Of a stretch of 64,000 nucleotides of DNA, positions 47,146 through 55,459 are shown piece after piece. The notes under the pieces are model-generated. The model saw only the letters and a program-made list of their open reading frames with translations, ran no database searches and was not told where the DNA came from. Numbering within the stretch: position 1 is the stretch's first letter; the number at the start of each line of letters is the position of its first letter. Origin of the DNA: Chryseobacterium sp. c4a (GTDB lineage Bacteria; Bacteroidota; Bacteroidia; Flavobacteriales; Weeksellaceae). Position numbers and translations under genes: made by a program. The stretch covers positions 1-64,000 of the forward strand of contig NZ_WXVU01000005.1 of assembly GCF_009900745.1 (NCBI RefSeq), given 5' to 3'.

Positions 47146-47153
47146 TACATTTG
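47146..47153 (+). promoter_or_regulatory. -7 box of the RiPP operon
   Basis: TACATTTG, with TTG 16 bases upstream (slightly short spacing). The leader of about 120 bases to the precursor ATG carries a short GTCAGGGTTTGTATGAC inverted element. Confidence 0.55.
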
Positions 47154-47277
47154 AAAAATCTGATACAGGGAAATATCTTTTTGTATGTGTACAGTGCAGA
47201 AATATAAACGTTGATCAGTAAAACCCATGTCAGGGTTTGTATGACAAAATTATTATTAAAATCTTAAAAATTAATTT

Positions 47278-47448
47278 ATGAAAAAGAAGTTAGAAAGCTT
47301 AAAGCTTAAAAAATTTAAAATGCAAACTGTAAAAGGAGGAGCAATTGCAGATGATCCATACACTGAGGATTCTTATTCTGCTGACAGAACCTATAATGGA
47401 ACCTATTATGTTACTGATACTGTTAAAACAGATATTGGTTTAGGATAA
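47278..47448 (+). CDS. Grasp-with-spasm RiPP precursor peptide
   Basis: 56 residues. The leader (MKKKLESLKLKKFKMQTVKGG) has the Lys-rich KLxSLKLKKF pattern and GG end found in Bacteroidetes natural-product precursors. The core from residue 22 is rich in Asp, Thr, Ser, Tyr and Glu (ADDPYTEDSYSADRTYNG, then VTDTVKTDIGLG). Such Thr/Ser-Asp/Glu pairs suit ester or amide macrocyclisation by an ATP-grasp ligase. It precedes a 13-pair hairpin and then the ATP-grasp gene, typical of a precursor made in excess over its enzymes. Confidence 0.9.
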   Translation: MKKKLESLKLKKFKMQTVKGGAIADDPYTEDSYSADRTYNGTYYVTDTVKTDIGLG

Positions 47449-47457
47449 AAACTAAAA

Positions 47458-47489
47458 TAGGCTATTTGTATTTTATTACAAATAGCCTA
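47458..47489 (+). terminator. Attenuating hairpin between precursor and ligase
   Basis: TAGGCTATTTGTA, a 6-base loop and TACAAATAGCCTA form a perfect 13-pair stem, followed by a short T-stretch. It lies between the precursor stop (47448) and the ATP-grasp ATG (47507), and would reduce read-through to the enzyme genes. Confidence 0.8.
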
Positions 47490-47506
47490 ATTTTAAGATT
47501 GACATT

Positions 47507-48499
47507 ATGATAATTATTTTTAGTAAAAATTACGGTGAGAATACAACAGATAATGTTTTAAATTGGTTGTATCATCATAAAAAAGACAATGAAGTAATCG
47601 TTAGAATAAATGGTGATGATTTACTAAATAAAGACTTTTATATTGATATTTCCAATTCTGAATTTAATTTTAATAATCAAAAAATAGATAATCAAATTGT
47701 AAATACTATTTGGTTTAGACGCACTTTTGATGAAGATTTTATAAGAATTGAGCCTAAAATTTTTAATGAATTTCATAATAACAAAACCATGGAAAATCAC
47801 CTATTATCCGAATTAGGAACTATATATAGGTTTTTGGAGTCGTTTCTAGACAATTCAGTCTGGATCAATAAATACAGTGAAAGTTTAAATAAACTGAAAA
47901 CGCTTAAACTTGCTGAAAAACATGGTCTCAATATTCCAGAAACATATATAACCAACAAAATAGAGATTATCAACAAATTAGCAACAGATAAAAATCTAAT
48001 TACAAAGCCGATAAGTGATGCTGTAACGCTTTTTGATGCTGATTCTCATTATATGATGTATACAAGTGAAGTAAGTGAAATTAAAAATGAAGGCCACATT
48101 TTTCCTACCAAAGTTCAAAATAAAATAGATAAAAAATTTGAACTTAGAATATTCTATATAGACGATGTTTTTTATTCTATGGCGATATTTTCTCAAAATG
48201 ATAATAAGACCAAGGTGGATTTTAGAAATTATAACTATAAGAAAAGTAACAGAAGTGTACCGTATAAACTCCCAATAAAAATAGAATCAAGTTTAAAAGG
48301 ATTAGTTAAAGAATTAGATCTGAAAACTTGCTCAATAGATATGATCGTTTCAAAAGATGATGAGTACTATTTTCTTGAAATAAATCCTGTAGGGCAGTTT
48401 GGAATGGTTTCCCACCCATGTAATTATCATTTAGAAGAACAAATGTCATTGTATATATTAAAAAATCATGAAAAAAATAACAACGAAATTAAAAAATAA
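47507..48499 (+). CDS. gwsG: ATP-grasp peptide maturase of the grasp-with-spasm system
   Basis: 330 residues. ATP-grasp landmarks: RFLESFLDNSVWINKYSESLNKLKTLKLAEKHG near 105-140, VQNKIDKKFELRIFYID near 208, and SIDMIVSKDDEYYFLEINPVGQFGMVS near 288 with the metal and nucleotide-binding Asp/Glu/Asn. This ligase family, related to those of microviridin synthesis, joins Ser/Thr/Lys to Asp/Glu side chains. It acts on the precursor encoded just upstream. I use the family's name by recognition of its motifs. Confidence 0.88.
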   Translation: MIIIFSKNYGENTTDNVLNWLYHHKKDNEVIVRINGDDLLNKDFYIDISNSEFNFNNQKIDNQIVNTIWFRRTFDEDFIRIEPKIFNEFHNNKTMENHLLSELGTIYRFLESFLDNSVWINKYSESLNKLKTLKLAEKHGLNIPETYITNKIEIINKLATDKNLITKPISDAVTLFDADSHYMMYTSEVSEIKNEGHIFPTKVQNKIDKKFELRIFYIDDVFYSMAIFSQNDNKTKVDFRNYNYKKSNRSVPYKLPIKIESSLKGLVKELDLKTCSIDMIVSKDDEYYFLEINPVGQFGMVSHPCNYHLEEQMSLYILKNHEKNNNEIKK

Positions 48500-48656
48500 A
48501 AGACTTCCTCTTTGTTATTGGAATATACAAAAAGAATTATCAGAAAAAAAATTGGGTGATATTCCGGCAATGATGTATTCTAATTCAGATTTTTATCAAA
48601 CAAGAGGGTATACTGTGGAAAACTCCAGAATAGTTATCTCTAAAATTATCAGTTAA
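48468..48656 (+). CDS. Small protein overlapping the ATP-grasp end, unknown
   Basis: 62 residues, starting 32 bases before the ATP-grasp stop in another frame (ATG 48468). Lys-rich N-terminus (MKKITTKLKNKRLPLCYW) and a polar tail. It could be a real small partner of the ligase or a fragment of a decayed gene, because the next 170 bases are frameshifted. No homologue recognised. Confidence 0.4.
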   Translation: MKKITTKLKNKRLPLCYWNIQKELSEKKLGDIPAMMYSNSDFYQTRGYTVENSRIVISKIIS

Positions 48657-48658
48657 TT

Positions 48659-48815
48659 TTGAAACATACTATTATTTGTTTTATTTCTAACTTCTTGTTT
48701 AAAAACGAGTAATACAAAATTAATTTTAGAAAAGAAATATTGGAATATGTTTCAAAATCCTATCCTAATCTAGACTCTAGAAGATACGAATATCATTTGC
48801 CAAATAAAATATGTT
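48659..48815 (+). pseudogene. Decayed lipoprotein gene in the RiPP cluster
   Basis: A lipoprotein-like start is split across two frames: a TTG at 48659 gives a short Lys/His start, and the next frame gives LLFVLFLTSCLKTSNTKLI, a lipobox-like segment, followed by more frameshifts and stops (EKKYWNMFQNPIL). It looks like a remnant of an exported protein between gwsG and gwsS. Confidence 0.5.
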
Positions 48816-48826
48816 AATACAATAAG

Positions 48827-49927
48827 ATGACTTATTTCAATAGATTTGCTTGTTGCTTGGTGAGCTATGGGCATACAAGAAGTATAATTTGCGATACACA
48901 AAGAAATAATTATTACCTGATTCCAAATTCTCTTTATACTTTACTTATTGAAGAGTTTCCAAATTTTTCCATTGAAGAGATTTATGATAGCTATGGAAAA
49001 GAAAATGAAAAATACTTAAAAGACTATATAAATTTTTTATTAGTCAATGAAATAGGGTTTATAGATAGCAAAATTATAGAAGAACTCATTCCTCTAAACT
49101 TAAATTATAAGGTTGCTGAACCCATTTCCAATATAATAATTGATGTAAGTAAAGAATCTTTTTTTCTTGAAGATTCAGTTCACATTGCACAATTTATCGA
49201 TACCAATAGAGTAAAACATTTACAAATTAGATGTTATGATGCAATTGATTTAAATGTGTTTTTAAAATTTTTGAATAATCTTTCCAGAACGACTCTTAAA
49301 GGTATTGAAATCATCCTGCCTTATGAGATAAAATTAGGAAATAGATTGCTAAATAAAAGCATGATTAAGTCAAATGATAAAATTAATAAATTGATCTATT
49401 TTGGATGTGATAAATACAAACAAGAAAAGTATATGAATAGAATCATAACTTATGTTGAAGATAAAATTATCAATCAAAAAAGTTGTGGGTTGATTTCTTC
49501 AAAATATTTTAATTCTAATCTTGAAACATATACTTTATCCAATAGCCACAACTCCTGTCTCTACAAAAAAATCTCCATAGATTCTGAAGGCAACATTAGA
49601 AACTGTCCTTCCATGCCTCAAAGCTTCGGGAATATTAAAGATATTACCTTAGATGAAGCAGTATCCCATCCTGATTTCAAAAAATACTGGAACTTAACCA
49701 AAGACAGCATAGAAGTTTGCAAAGATTGTGAATTTCGGTATATCTGTACAGATTGTAGAGCTTATACAGAAAGAACTCATACCAATTCTGAAGGTTTAGA
49801 TACTTCAAAACCTTTAAAATGCGGATATAACCCATACACCAGTGAATGGGAAGAATGGAGTACCAATCCGCTTAAAGAAAAAGCAATCAATTATTACGGA
49901 ATGCAAGAATTGGTAAAAGAAAAATAA
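48827..49927 (+). CDS. gwsS: SPASM-domain peptide maturase of the grasp-with-spasm system
   Basis: 366 residues. The C-terminal 130 residues carry the SPASM cysteine pattern: SCLYKKISIDSEGNIRNCPS, CKDCEFRYICTDCRAYT and KCGYNPYT. The N-terminal part has no CxxxCxxC motif, so a canonical radical SAM cluster is not visible; this fits a degenerate barrel. It probably binds or positions the precursor next to the ligase. It follows the precursor and gwsG in the same orientation, with decayed sequence between them. Confidence 0.88.
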   Translation: MTYFNRFACCLVSYGHTRSIICDTQRNNYYLIPNSLYTLLIEEFPNFSIEEIYDSYGKENEKYLKDYINFLLVNEIGFIDSKIIEELIPLNLNYKVAEPISNIIIDVSKESFFLEDSVHIAQFIDTNRVKHLQIRCYDAIDLNVFLKFLNNLSRTTLKGIEIILPYEIKLGNRLLNKSMIKSNDKINKLIYFGCDKYKQEKYMNRIITYVEDKIINQKSCGLISSKYFNSNLETYTLSNSHNSCLYKKISIDSEGNIRNCPSMPQSFGNIKDITLDEAVSHPDFKKYWNLTKDSIEVCKDCEFRYICTDCRAYTERTHTNSEGLDTSKPLKCGYNPYTSEWEEWSTNPLKEKAINYYGMQELVKEK

Positions 49928-50000
49928 TACAATCATTGAGGGAAAATTTCCCATTTTACAACTATCCGATGCCAAAGACTGCGGTTCTATGTGGTAACAA

Positions 50001-51392
50001 TCAGTGTTCCATTATTGTATTTTTAAAAATCTTCTCTATGTCTATGGCTATTTTTCTTGCCCCATAACTTGTTGAATAAATAGAGTTTGCTGTAAACACA
50101 TCTCCCTGAACAATTGAACCGTTTGCATATATTGGAATATCATTTCTCAGGCGATGGGTACATTCATCAATCTGCACACCACCATTACCATTGAAGGTAA
50201 GTAAGTTCTTCTTTGAAAGACTCGATAAAAGTACATCGTTCTCTGCGGATTGAAGACCTGTTGCATTGACTACAACATCATATTTATTCATATCAGCTGT
50301 TAAAAGCTCACCTGAACTTAGCATCATTAATTGGTTATTGTGAAATAATTTCAAAACAGTATGAGCATTACACAACGGCATCGAGTGAGCTATCCGGCCA
50401 AACCAGGGATTGACCTCTTTATTAAATCTTGTTTTATCTTCTGATGGTAATGATGGCCAGACATAATTGAGTCCATCAATGAGATCCATCAATATGTTTT
50501 CCCAGATGTTACGGTTTTCCTGGCAATTCCGGATATCCTGCTCCAGTTGTGTACCACCACTATTCCCATAAACAGCAATTATATCTCTTAATACCATTCC
50601 TTTCTTTAAGAGATAATCTTTAAACATATCTAAAAAACAAGTTATTCGGGAGTAATTATTTGGAAGGTTTTCAACAGCCTGTTGATATTGTTCTAAAAAA
50701 AGACGTTCACTTGGTTTTATCACATGATGTCGAACGGAAGGAAACAATTGGCTCTGGGAATACACATCTATAGGCCCTTTGTGTCCATTTTTTTCCAGAT
50801 GAACCAATGTGTCGACAGCAGATAACCGGCTGCCAAGTATCAGAACTGAAGACATTTTGTTGATTTCGGTTAAGTTCGTGGCGGGGTAAGGTGAAATAAT
50901 ATTTTTGTGACGCACTATTGCTGGAGGAGGAGAAAACTGCAAACCAGTAGTGATGATCACACTATCATAACAGATGGTCTGTTTATTGTGAATAACAGAT
51001 AATTGTCCTGAATGATGTAAACTAATATCATTAACTGTCTCTTTATAAAAATTAGCGTTTGCACCATTCTTTTTTGCGAGTGTAAATTCGGATTCTAAAA
51101 AACAAACAGCCAGGTCACGGGAAACCACATCACCCGGCTGAATTTGTAATTTCTTATTTTTATTTATATAATCAATAAATCCATCGGGGTTGTCCGGATC
51201 AATAAAACTCACCCCTACACTGGTATTTAATAACATGTTCGCTGAGTGAGTGTTAAAAGATCTTCCACGAAATGGAGTTCCGAAGTCATAAAGATCGATA
51301 GATAAATGTTTATCCTTTACTTTATTGTAAATAGCAGTAGCAGTGATGATTCCGGCAGGGCCGGCACCAATTATTGCGATATTCATATTCAT
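50001..51392 (-). CDS. FAD/NAD(P)-binding protein
   Basis: 463 residues from ATG 51392; a second ATG at 51386 begins MNIAIIGAGPAG, and an in-frame ATG further upstream at 51440 lies before the promoter. Landmarks: IAIIGAGPAGIITATAI (dinucleotide fold) and VLILGSRLSAVDTLV (a second Rossmann motif). This pattern fits FAD-NAD(P)-binding proteins and N-hydroxylating monooxygenase-like enzymes. It is convergent with the RiPP operon; a link to peptide modification is possible but not shown. Confidence 0.82.
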   Translation of the reverse strand: MNMNIAIIGAGPAGIITATAIYNKVKDKHLSIDLYDFGTPFRGRSFNTHSANMLLNTSVGVSFIDPDNPDGFIDYINKNKKLQIQPGDVVSRDLAVCFLESEFTLAKKNGANANFYKETVNDISLHHSGQLSVIHNKQTICYDSVIITTGLQFSPPPAIVRHKNIISPYPATNLTEINKMSSVLILGSRLSAVDTLVHLEKNGHKGPIDVYSQSQLFPSVRHHVIKPSERLFLEQYQQAVENLPNNYSRITCFLDMFKDYLLKKGMVLRDIIAVYGNSGGTQLEQDIRNCQENRNIWENILMDLIDGLNYVWPSLPSEDKTRFNKEVNPWFGRIAHSMPLCNAHTVLKLFHNNQLMMLSSGELLTADMNKYDVVVNATGLQSAENDVLLSSLSKKNLLTFNGNGGVQIDECTHRLRNDIPIYANGSIVQGDVFTANSIYSTSYGARKIAIDIEKIFKNTIMEH

Positions 51393-51471
51393 AATTTTAT
51401 TTTTAATTTGGTATATTAAAGATATAGCTATATTTTTCAATTACAAGTTGTTTTATTGCGTATTTAGTGGG

Positions 51472-51762
51472 ATGATGGAATACACACATTACACTGCACC
51501 TACTGTTTTTTTGCCGCCTCCAAAGCTGTTTACATTTGATCAGTCTTGGCTTTCTGCTGTTAATGATTTCTTTTTTCATTCACGAAGGGAAGAGTCACTA
51601 GGGAATCACAAGTATAGCTGTAATCCTCTATATGGAATGACAGTATTATATATCGGAATCTGGTTCTATATGATGGATAAAATGGATATGGGTGAAATGA
51701 TGGTGGCTATAGGACAGGCATTGGAAAAAGCAATTCCTTTCTTTAAAGAAAACCTGGTATAG
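51472..51762 (+). CDS. Hypothetical protein, about 96 residues
   Basis: Start at ATG 51472 or 51475. It has an aromatic and Pro-rich N-terminus (TAPTVFLPPPKLFTFDQ) and two short hydrophobic stretches near YGMTVLYIGIWFYMMDKM. It is divergent from the FAD protein and is followed by a hairpin. No family recognised; coding status is moderate. Confidence 0.5.
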   Translation: MMEYTHYTAPTVFLPPPKLFTFDQSWLSAVNDFFFHSRREESLGNHKYSCNPLYGMTVLYIGIWFYMMDKMDMGEMMVAIGQALEKAIPFFKENLV

Positions 51763-51785
51763 AAATAAAATAAATTTTTAATCAT

Positions 51786-51812
51786 TGTTCTTGTATGTTT
51801 TGTACAAGAACA
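51786..51812 (+). terminator. Terminator of the small plus-strand gene
   Basis: A 10-pair stem TGTTCTTGTA/TACAAGAACA with a T-run, 24 bases beyond the 51762 stop. Confidence 0.8.
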
Positions 51813-52007
51813 GTTTTTAAAATGGCGAGTGAAATTGTAAAAAGAATGGAAGCAGAAAAAGTTCAAAGCTTAATCTTCATTACCTTTCCAGATACGGACT
51901 GAAGACTATTAAGAGATTCTTTCAATTACTCTAAAACTAAGTTTTGAATTCGCAGATTAGTTGATTTTTATTTTAGTTTTAAAAACAATTTCTTATCAAT
52001 AAAAAGT

Positions 52008-52036
52008 AACGAGCAACTTTGGAAAAGTTGCTCGTT
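52008..52036. terminator. Bidirectional terminator
   Basis: AACGAGCAACTT-loop-AAGTTGCTCGTT, flanked by T and A runs, about 130 bases from the SDR stop. Confidence 0.8.
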
Positions 52037-52166
52037 TTCATTTAAAAAGAAAAATCAGCTGAATAAAGCTTACCGCAGTATACGGTAAAGGAATTTCTGC
52101 AAGTTTTTATTCATGCTCTGAACTATAAAACGGGATGTTCAAGAGTTTCAATTTTGGAACTGAATA

Positions 52167-52982
52167 TTATCCATGGGCCTGTTCAGAAACTTCTTTCCAT
52201 TCTTCAAAACTGGCTAAGCGCTGCTCATAAGTATTCTTGACCGATGGGTAGGCAATTTTTCCCAGCAACAGTCGTAACGGTGGATTTGGAGAATCAATCA
52301 GCTTCTCTATTGCTGTTACAGTAGCTTCCGGCTTTCCGTAAATATCAGGTGTTGCTCCTTTCAGGAAGGCTTCTTTCACAGGATTGTAGACTTCCATCGG
52401 TTCTGTTTGAAAAGCTGATGCCCCTGACCAGTCGGTGGAATAGCCATTGGGTTCAATTAAAGAAATATTGATTCCCAGATGCTTTACTTCACTTGCCAGT
52501 GTTTCGCTAAATCCTTCTACTGCAAATTTAGAGGCATTGTATAGTCCTAATATTGGTAAGGTAACCAGCCCAAGAAAACTGGAAACCTGTATAATATGAC
52601 CGCTTTGCTGAGCTCTCATTATAGGAAGTACAGCCTGAGTCATCCAAAGTGTTCCGAAAAAATTCGTTTCCATCTGATCCCGGGCTTCTTTCTCAGAAGT
52701 CTCCTCAATAGCACCGAATAGTCCATATCCGGCATTATTAATCAGTACATCGATCTTTCCAAAATGGGCATGTGCTTTTTTCACCGCATCAAAGGAAGCT
52801 TCACGGCTGTTTACATCCAGTTGAAGAGTTAATACATTCTCGCCATATTTCTCAACAAGATCCTGTAATGTTTCTTTCTTGCGCGCTGTTGCAACTACTT
52901 TATCACCACGTTTTAAAAATGCTTCTGCCCAAAGTCTCCCAAATCCACGGGATGCCCCGGTAATAAAAATTGTTTTTGACAT
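52167..52982 (-). CDS. SDR-family oxidoreductase
   Basis: 271 residues. NAD(P)-binding motif TGASRGFGR at the N-terminus, NNAGYG near 86, and the catalytic YNASK near 154. Substrate unknown. The gene is controlled by a TetR regulator encoded next to it: the same palindrome ATGACCTTTCGGTCAT lies 35 bases upstream of its start and upstream of the regulator. Confidence 0.93.
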   Translation of the reverse strand: MSKTIFITGASRGFGRLWAEAFLKRGDKVVATARKKETLQDLVEKYGENVLTLQLDVNSREASFDAVKKAHAHFGKIDVLINNAGYGLFGAIEETSEKEARDQMETNFFGTLWMTQAVLPIMRAQQSGHIIQVSSFLGLVTLPILGLYNASKFAVEGFSETLASEVKHLGINISLIEPNGYSTDWSGASAFQTEPMEVYNPVKEAFLKGATPDIYGKPEATVTAIEKLIDSPNPPLRLLLGKIAYPSVKNTYEQRLASFEEWKEVSEQAHG

Positions 52983-53016
52983 GTTTTCTATTTTTTAGAA
53001 TGTTATTATTATATTT

Positions 53017-53032
53017 ATGACCTTTCGGTCAT
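53017..53032. promoter_or_regulatory. TetR operator copy 1
   Basis: ATGACCTTTCGGTCAT, a palindrome with six-base arms, upstream of the SDR gene. It is identical to the copy at 53667-53682. Confidence 0.75.
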
Positions 53033-53049
53033 TTTTATTGTAAAAAAAA

Positions 53050-53637
53050 TTAGCACAATTGTGCTTCAATCATTTTTTTAAGACTTTTATTGATCATACT
53101 CATCTTATCGATTTTCTTAGTTGTATTGCTTATAAAAACACCTCCTTCAAGCATGGCAAACATGATTGTAGAAAATTCTTTGTGATCCCAATCTGCTTTA
53201 AAAATCCCTTTTTCAATCCCTTCTACAATAATTTCACTGATCAAAAACTGACTCTTATTAACCAGCTCGGCTACTTTTCCAAGTATTACGGGATTTTGGT
53301 CATCAGCTTCCATTCCAAAGTTCAACATAGGGCAGCCTCCAGCTACCGGAGGGTTTAAAGGATTCTTAAATACATCAATATAGGCAAATAACTTATCTTT
53401 CGGATCCTGAAATTTATTTATGGCGGCTATGACTTTCCTTTGTAGCTGATCCATATTATAATCCACAGCAGCCTCTACCAATACATCTTTATTTTCAAAA
53501 TGAACATATAGGCTGCCTTTAGATAGCTTGGTAACATCCATGATGTCGCTCATTGCTGTTGCAGCCATCCCTTTTTTGTTAAAAAGCGGAGCTGATTGTT
53601 CAATGATCATCTGTCTTGTACGTTCACCCTTATTCAT
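53050..53637 (-). CDS. TetR/AcrR-family repressor of the SDR gene
   Basis: 195 residues. N-terminal HTH (RTRQMIIEQSAPLFNKKGMAATAMSDIMDVTKLSKGSLYVHFENKD) and a helical ligand domain. Its promoter holds an operator placed between TTG and TATATTTG, so it should repress itself; the same operator precedes the SDR gene. The inducing ligand is unknown. Confidence 0.93.
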   Translation of the reverse strand: MNKGERTRQMIIEQSAPLFNKKGMAATAMSDIMDVTKLSKGSLYVHFENKDVLVEAAVDYNMDQLQRKVIAAINKFQDPKDKLFAYIDVFKNPLNPPVAGGCPMLNFGMEADDQNPVILGKVAELVNKSQFLISEIIVEGIEKGIFKADWDHKEFSTIMFAMLEGGVFISNTTKKIDKMSMINKSLKKMIEAQLC

Positions 53638-53659
53638 TTTATTTCTATTTTATTCAGCA

Positions 53660-53690
53660 AATATAAATGACCTTTCGGTCATTTACAAGT
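53660..53690 (-). promoter_or_regulatory. TetR operator copy 2 inside the repressor promoter
   Basis: On the minus strand: TTG, 20 bases, TATATTTG. The palindrome ATGACCTTTCGGTCAT (53667-53682) fills the gap between the two boxes, so bound TetR would block RNA polymerase. Confidence 0.75.
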
Positions 53691-53735
53691 TTTAGGATAA
53701 CTTTTTTATAATATTGCTTTCAAAACTGGATGGAA

Positions 53736-53795
53736 TTATTGTAAAACTGCCTTACGAAAGGCGGTTGGTGTAAATCCGGTATGTTTTTCTATCGT
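53736..53795 (-). pseudogene. Scar of an AraC-regulator C-terminus
   Basis: In one frame the minus strand reads TIEKHTGFTPTAFRKAVLQ then stop (TAA at 53738-53736), the signature end of AraC HTH proteins. No more of the gene is present, and it directly follows the YdeI-like gene in another frame. Confidence 0.6.
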
Positions 53796-54370
53796 AAATG
53801 TTTTGGTTTAAGATTCAGTGCTGCACTTTCTACGACTTCCTCTATACGCTTTTGTCTGGTTTCCTGTTTTCCGACGAGGATAATCCAGCTCAATATTATT
53901 TTTCTTGTTGATTTGCTCAAACTTAGGAAATAATCTTTTGAGCCATTATGTTTTTCGAATGCAAGCTCTAAGTCGTTCGGAACGATCACTTCTTCTATTT
54001 CATCTAAGATTGTCCAATATCCGTTTTGTTTCGCAATCTCAACACTTTCGTAACCCGCTTTTGTCATCCTTTTGTTGCCAATGAGTTTCTGAACTTTTTC
54101 CTTGTTGATTTTTGACCAGTTGCTTTTAGGTTTACGTTTGGTAAAAAACTGCATAAACGAAATGTCGTTAATCTTTTTCCTTGTGCTGTCAATCCAACCG
54201 AAGCAAAGAGCTTCATCAACGGCTTCACTCCAGCTTAATGAAGGGATATTCGACTTTTTTGTATAAAAGACAAGCCAAACAGATTGTTTGGACTGATGGT
54301 TTTTTTTCAACCATTGTCTCCAATCTGCTTGGCTTTGCGGACAATATGTTTCAATTTCCTTATGATGCAT
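53789..54370 (-). CDS. YdeI/OmpD-associated-like protein
   Basis: 193 residues. Matches the YdeI/OmpD-associated family: QADWRQWLKKNHQ, SWSEAVDEALCFGWIDSTRKKIND and RKPKSNWSKINKEKV. Function is not well established (stress resistance has been proposed). Its start overlaps the end of the epoxide hydrolase-like gene by 11 bases, so the two are co-transcribed. The C-terminus (LNLKPKHLR) may be altered by the AraC scar that follows. Confidence 0.88.
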   Translation of the reverse strand: MHHKEIETYCPQSQADWRQWLKKNHQSKQSVWLVFYTKKSNIPSLSWSEAVDEALCFGWIDSTRKKINDISFMQFFTKRKPKSNWSKINKEKVQKLIGNKRMTKAGYESVEIAKQNGYWTILDEIEEVIVPNDLELAFEKHNGSKDYFLSLSKSTRKIILSWIILVGKQETRQKRIEEVVESAALNLKPKHLR

Positions 54371-55325
54371 TCTCTTGTGTTAACCATTTTAAAATTGAAC
54401 GGTTCACTTCCTCCGGTTTTTCCTGCTGAATCCAATGACCACAGTCTAAACTGACGATATCCAGATTGGGAACGATATTTTTCAGGTTTTCAGACTTTGG
54501 AATCGTATCCTGTTCTCCATATATCATCAGAGTAGGTTGATGAATGATTGGCTTTACATCTGCCATCAGATGCCAGTTTCTATCAAGGTTTCTGTACCAG
54601 TTTATAGCTCCGGTAAACCCGGATAATTCAAAGGCAGAAACAAATACAGACAGTTCATTGTCTTCCATTAGAGGTTTCCCAAAAGGTTTTTCTGCTCTTG
54701 CAAGATTGATCATCAGCATTCCAGGAGCAGGTGGAGTAGGAGGTATATCTTTGCGAAATATGTTACCCAGGAATCGAAGTGTGTTTTCATTCATTATAGC
54801 ATCTGCAACTCCCACTTTCTTATTGAAATGAACAAAATAAAAATCTTCTCCAAACAGGGATTCCATAAATTCAAGCCATGGTTGTTCTCCGCGTTCTTGA
54901 TAGGGTAGAGCCAAGTTTATGATCTTATTGACCCGTTCAGGATATAATAATGCTAGATTCCAGACAACATTTGCACCCCAGTCATGGCCGACAAAGGTGG
55001 CATTCTTGTATCCGTAATAATCGAGTAGAGCAATAAGATCACCAGTCAGGTGTTTTATATCATAATCGGTTACTTCGGTTGGGCAAGATGAGTTACCATA
55101 GCCACGTTGATTGGGGACAATGACATGATAACCTGCGGCAACAAGAGCTGGTATCTGATAACGCCAGGAAAATGCATGTTCTGGAAAGCCGTGACAGAGA
55201 ACGATTGGGTTTTCTGCATTTTGTTTTCCTGCTTCAAATACTTCTAATATCACATTATTCACTGAAATCATAGTAGGTTTTGGAAATTCGGTTTGATAGG
55301 ATGCTGTACTGGATGTGTCTCTCAT
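54360..55325 (-). CDS. Epoxide hydrolase-like alpha/beta hydrolase
   Basis: I place the start at ATG 55325 (321 residues) because a TACATTTG promoter box (55363-55356) excludes the longer frame from 55442. The nucleophile elbow GHDWGANVVWNLA with Asp and HGFPEHAFSWRYQ (oxyanion) match epoxide hydrolases; the C-terminal CGHWIQQEKPEEV gives the catalytic His. It lies in one operon with the YdeI-like gene. A decayed copy of its 3' end is at 46411-46640. Confidence 0.9.
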   Translation of the reverse strand: MRDTSSTASYQTEFPKPTMISVNNVILEVFEAGKQNAENPIVLCHGFPEHAFSWRYQIPALVAAGYHVIVPNQRGYGNSSCPTEVTDYDIKHLTGDLIALLDYYGYKNATFVGHDWGANVVWNLALLYPERVNKIINLALPYQERGEQPWLEFMESLFGEDFYFVHFNKKVGVADAIMNENTLRFLGNIFRKDIPPTPPAPGMLMINLARAEKPFGKPLMEDNELSVFVSAFELSGFTGAINWYRNLDRNWHLMADVKPIIHQPTLMIYGEQDTIPKSENLKNIVPNLDIVSLDCGHWIQQEKPEEVNRSILKWLTQENAS

Positions 55326-55355
55326 GTTTTTATTGTTTAATAAATACTGATGAGA

Positions 55356-55390
55356 CAAATGTAAGGCTCGTTTATGACAGCATGTTGTCA
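55356..55390 (-). promoter_or_regulatory. Promoter and near-palindrome of the epoxide hydrolase-like gene
   Basis: TACATTTG on the minus strand (55363-55356), with the near-palindrome TGACAGCATGTTGTCA (55375-55390, 14 of 16 positions) upstream of it. The latter could bind a regulator or serve the divergent flavodoxin gene. Confidence 0.5.
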
Positions 55391-55459
55391 GTAGCCAAAA
55401 GTACTTTGGTGATAAACGTTCAAAATATTTCTGTGAACTCATGTTGCGGCTAAAGTTTT

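Larger units (their letters stand above)
51763..52166. other. Intergenic region with two hairpins
   Basis: It holds the hairpin TGTTCTTGTA-loop-TACAAGAACA (51786-51812, followed by GTTTTT) and the bidirectional terminator at 52008-52036. No gene recognised apart from frames under 30 residues. Confidence 0.5.

Noticed and set aside
54370..55442. Longer form of the epoxide hydrolase-like protein from 55442
   Set aside because: A TACATTTG promoter at 55356-55363 and the near-palindrome lie inside this extension, and the N-terminal extra residues lack family similarity.
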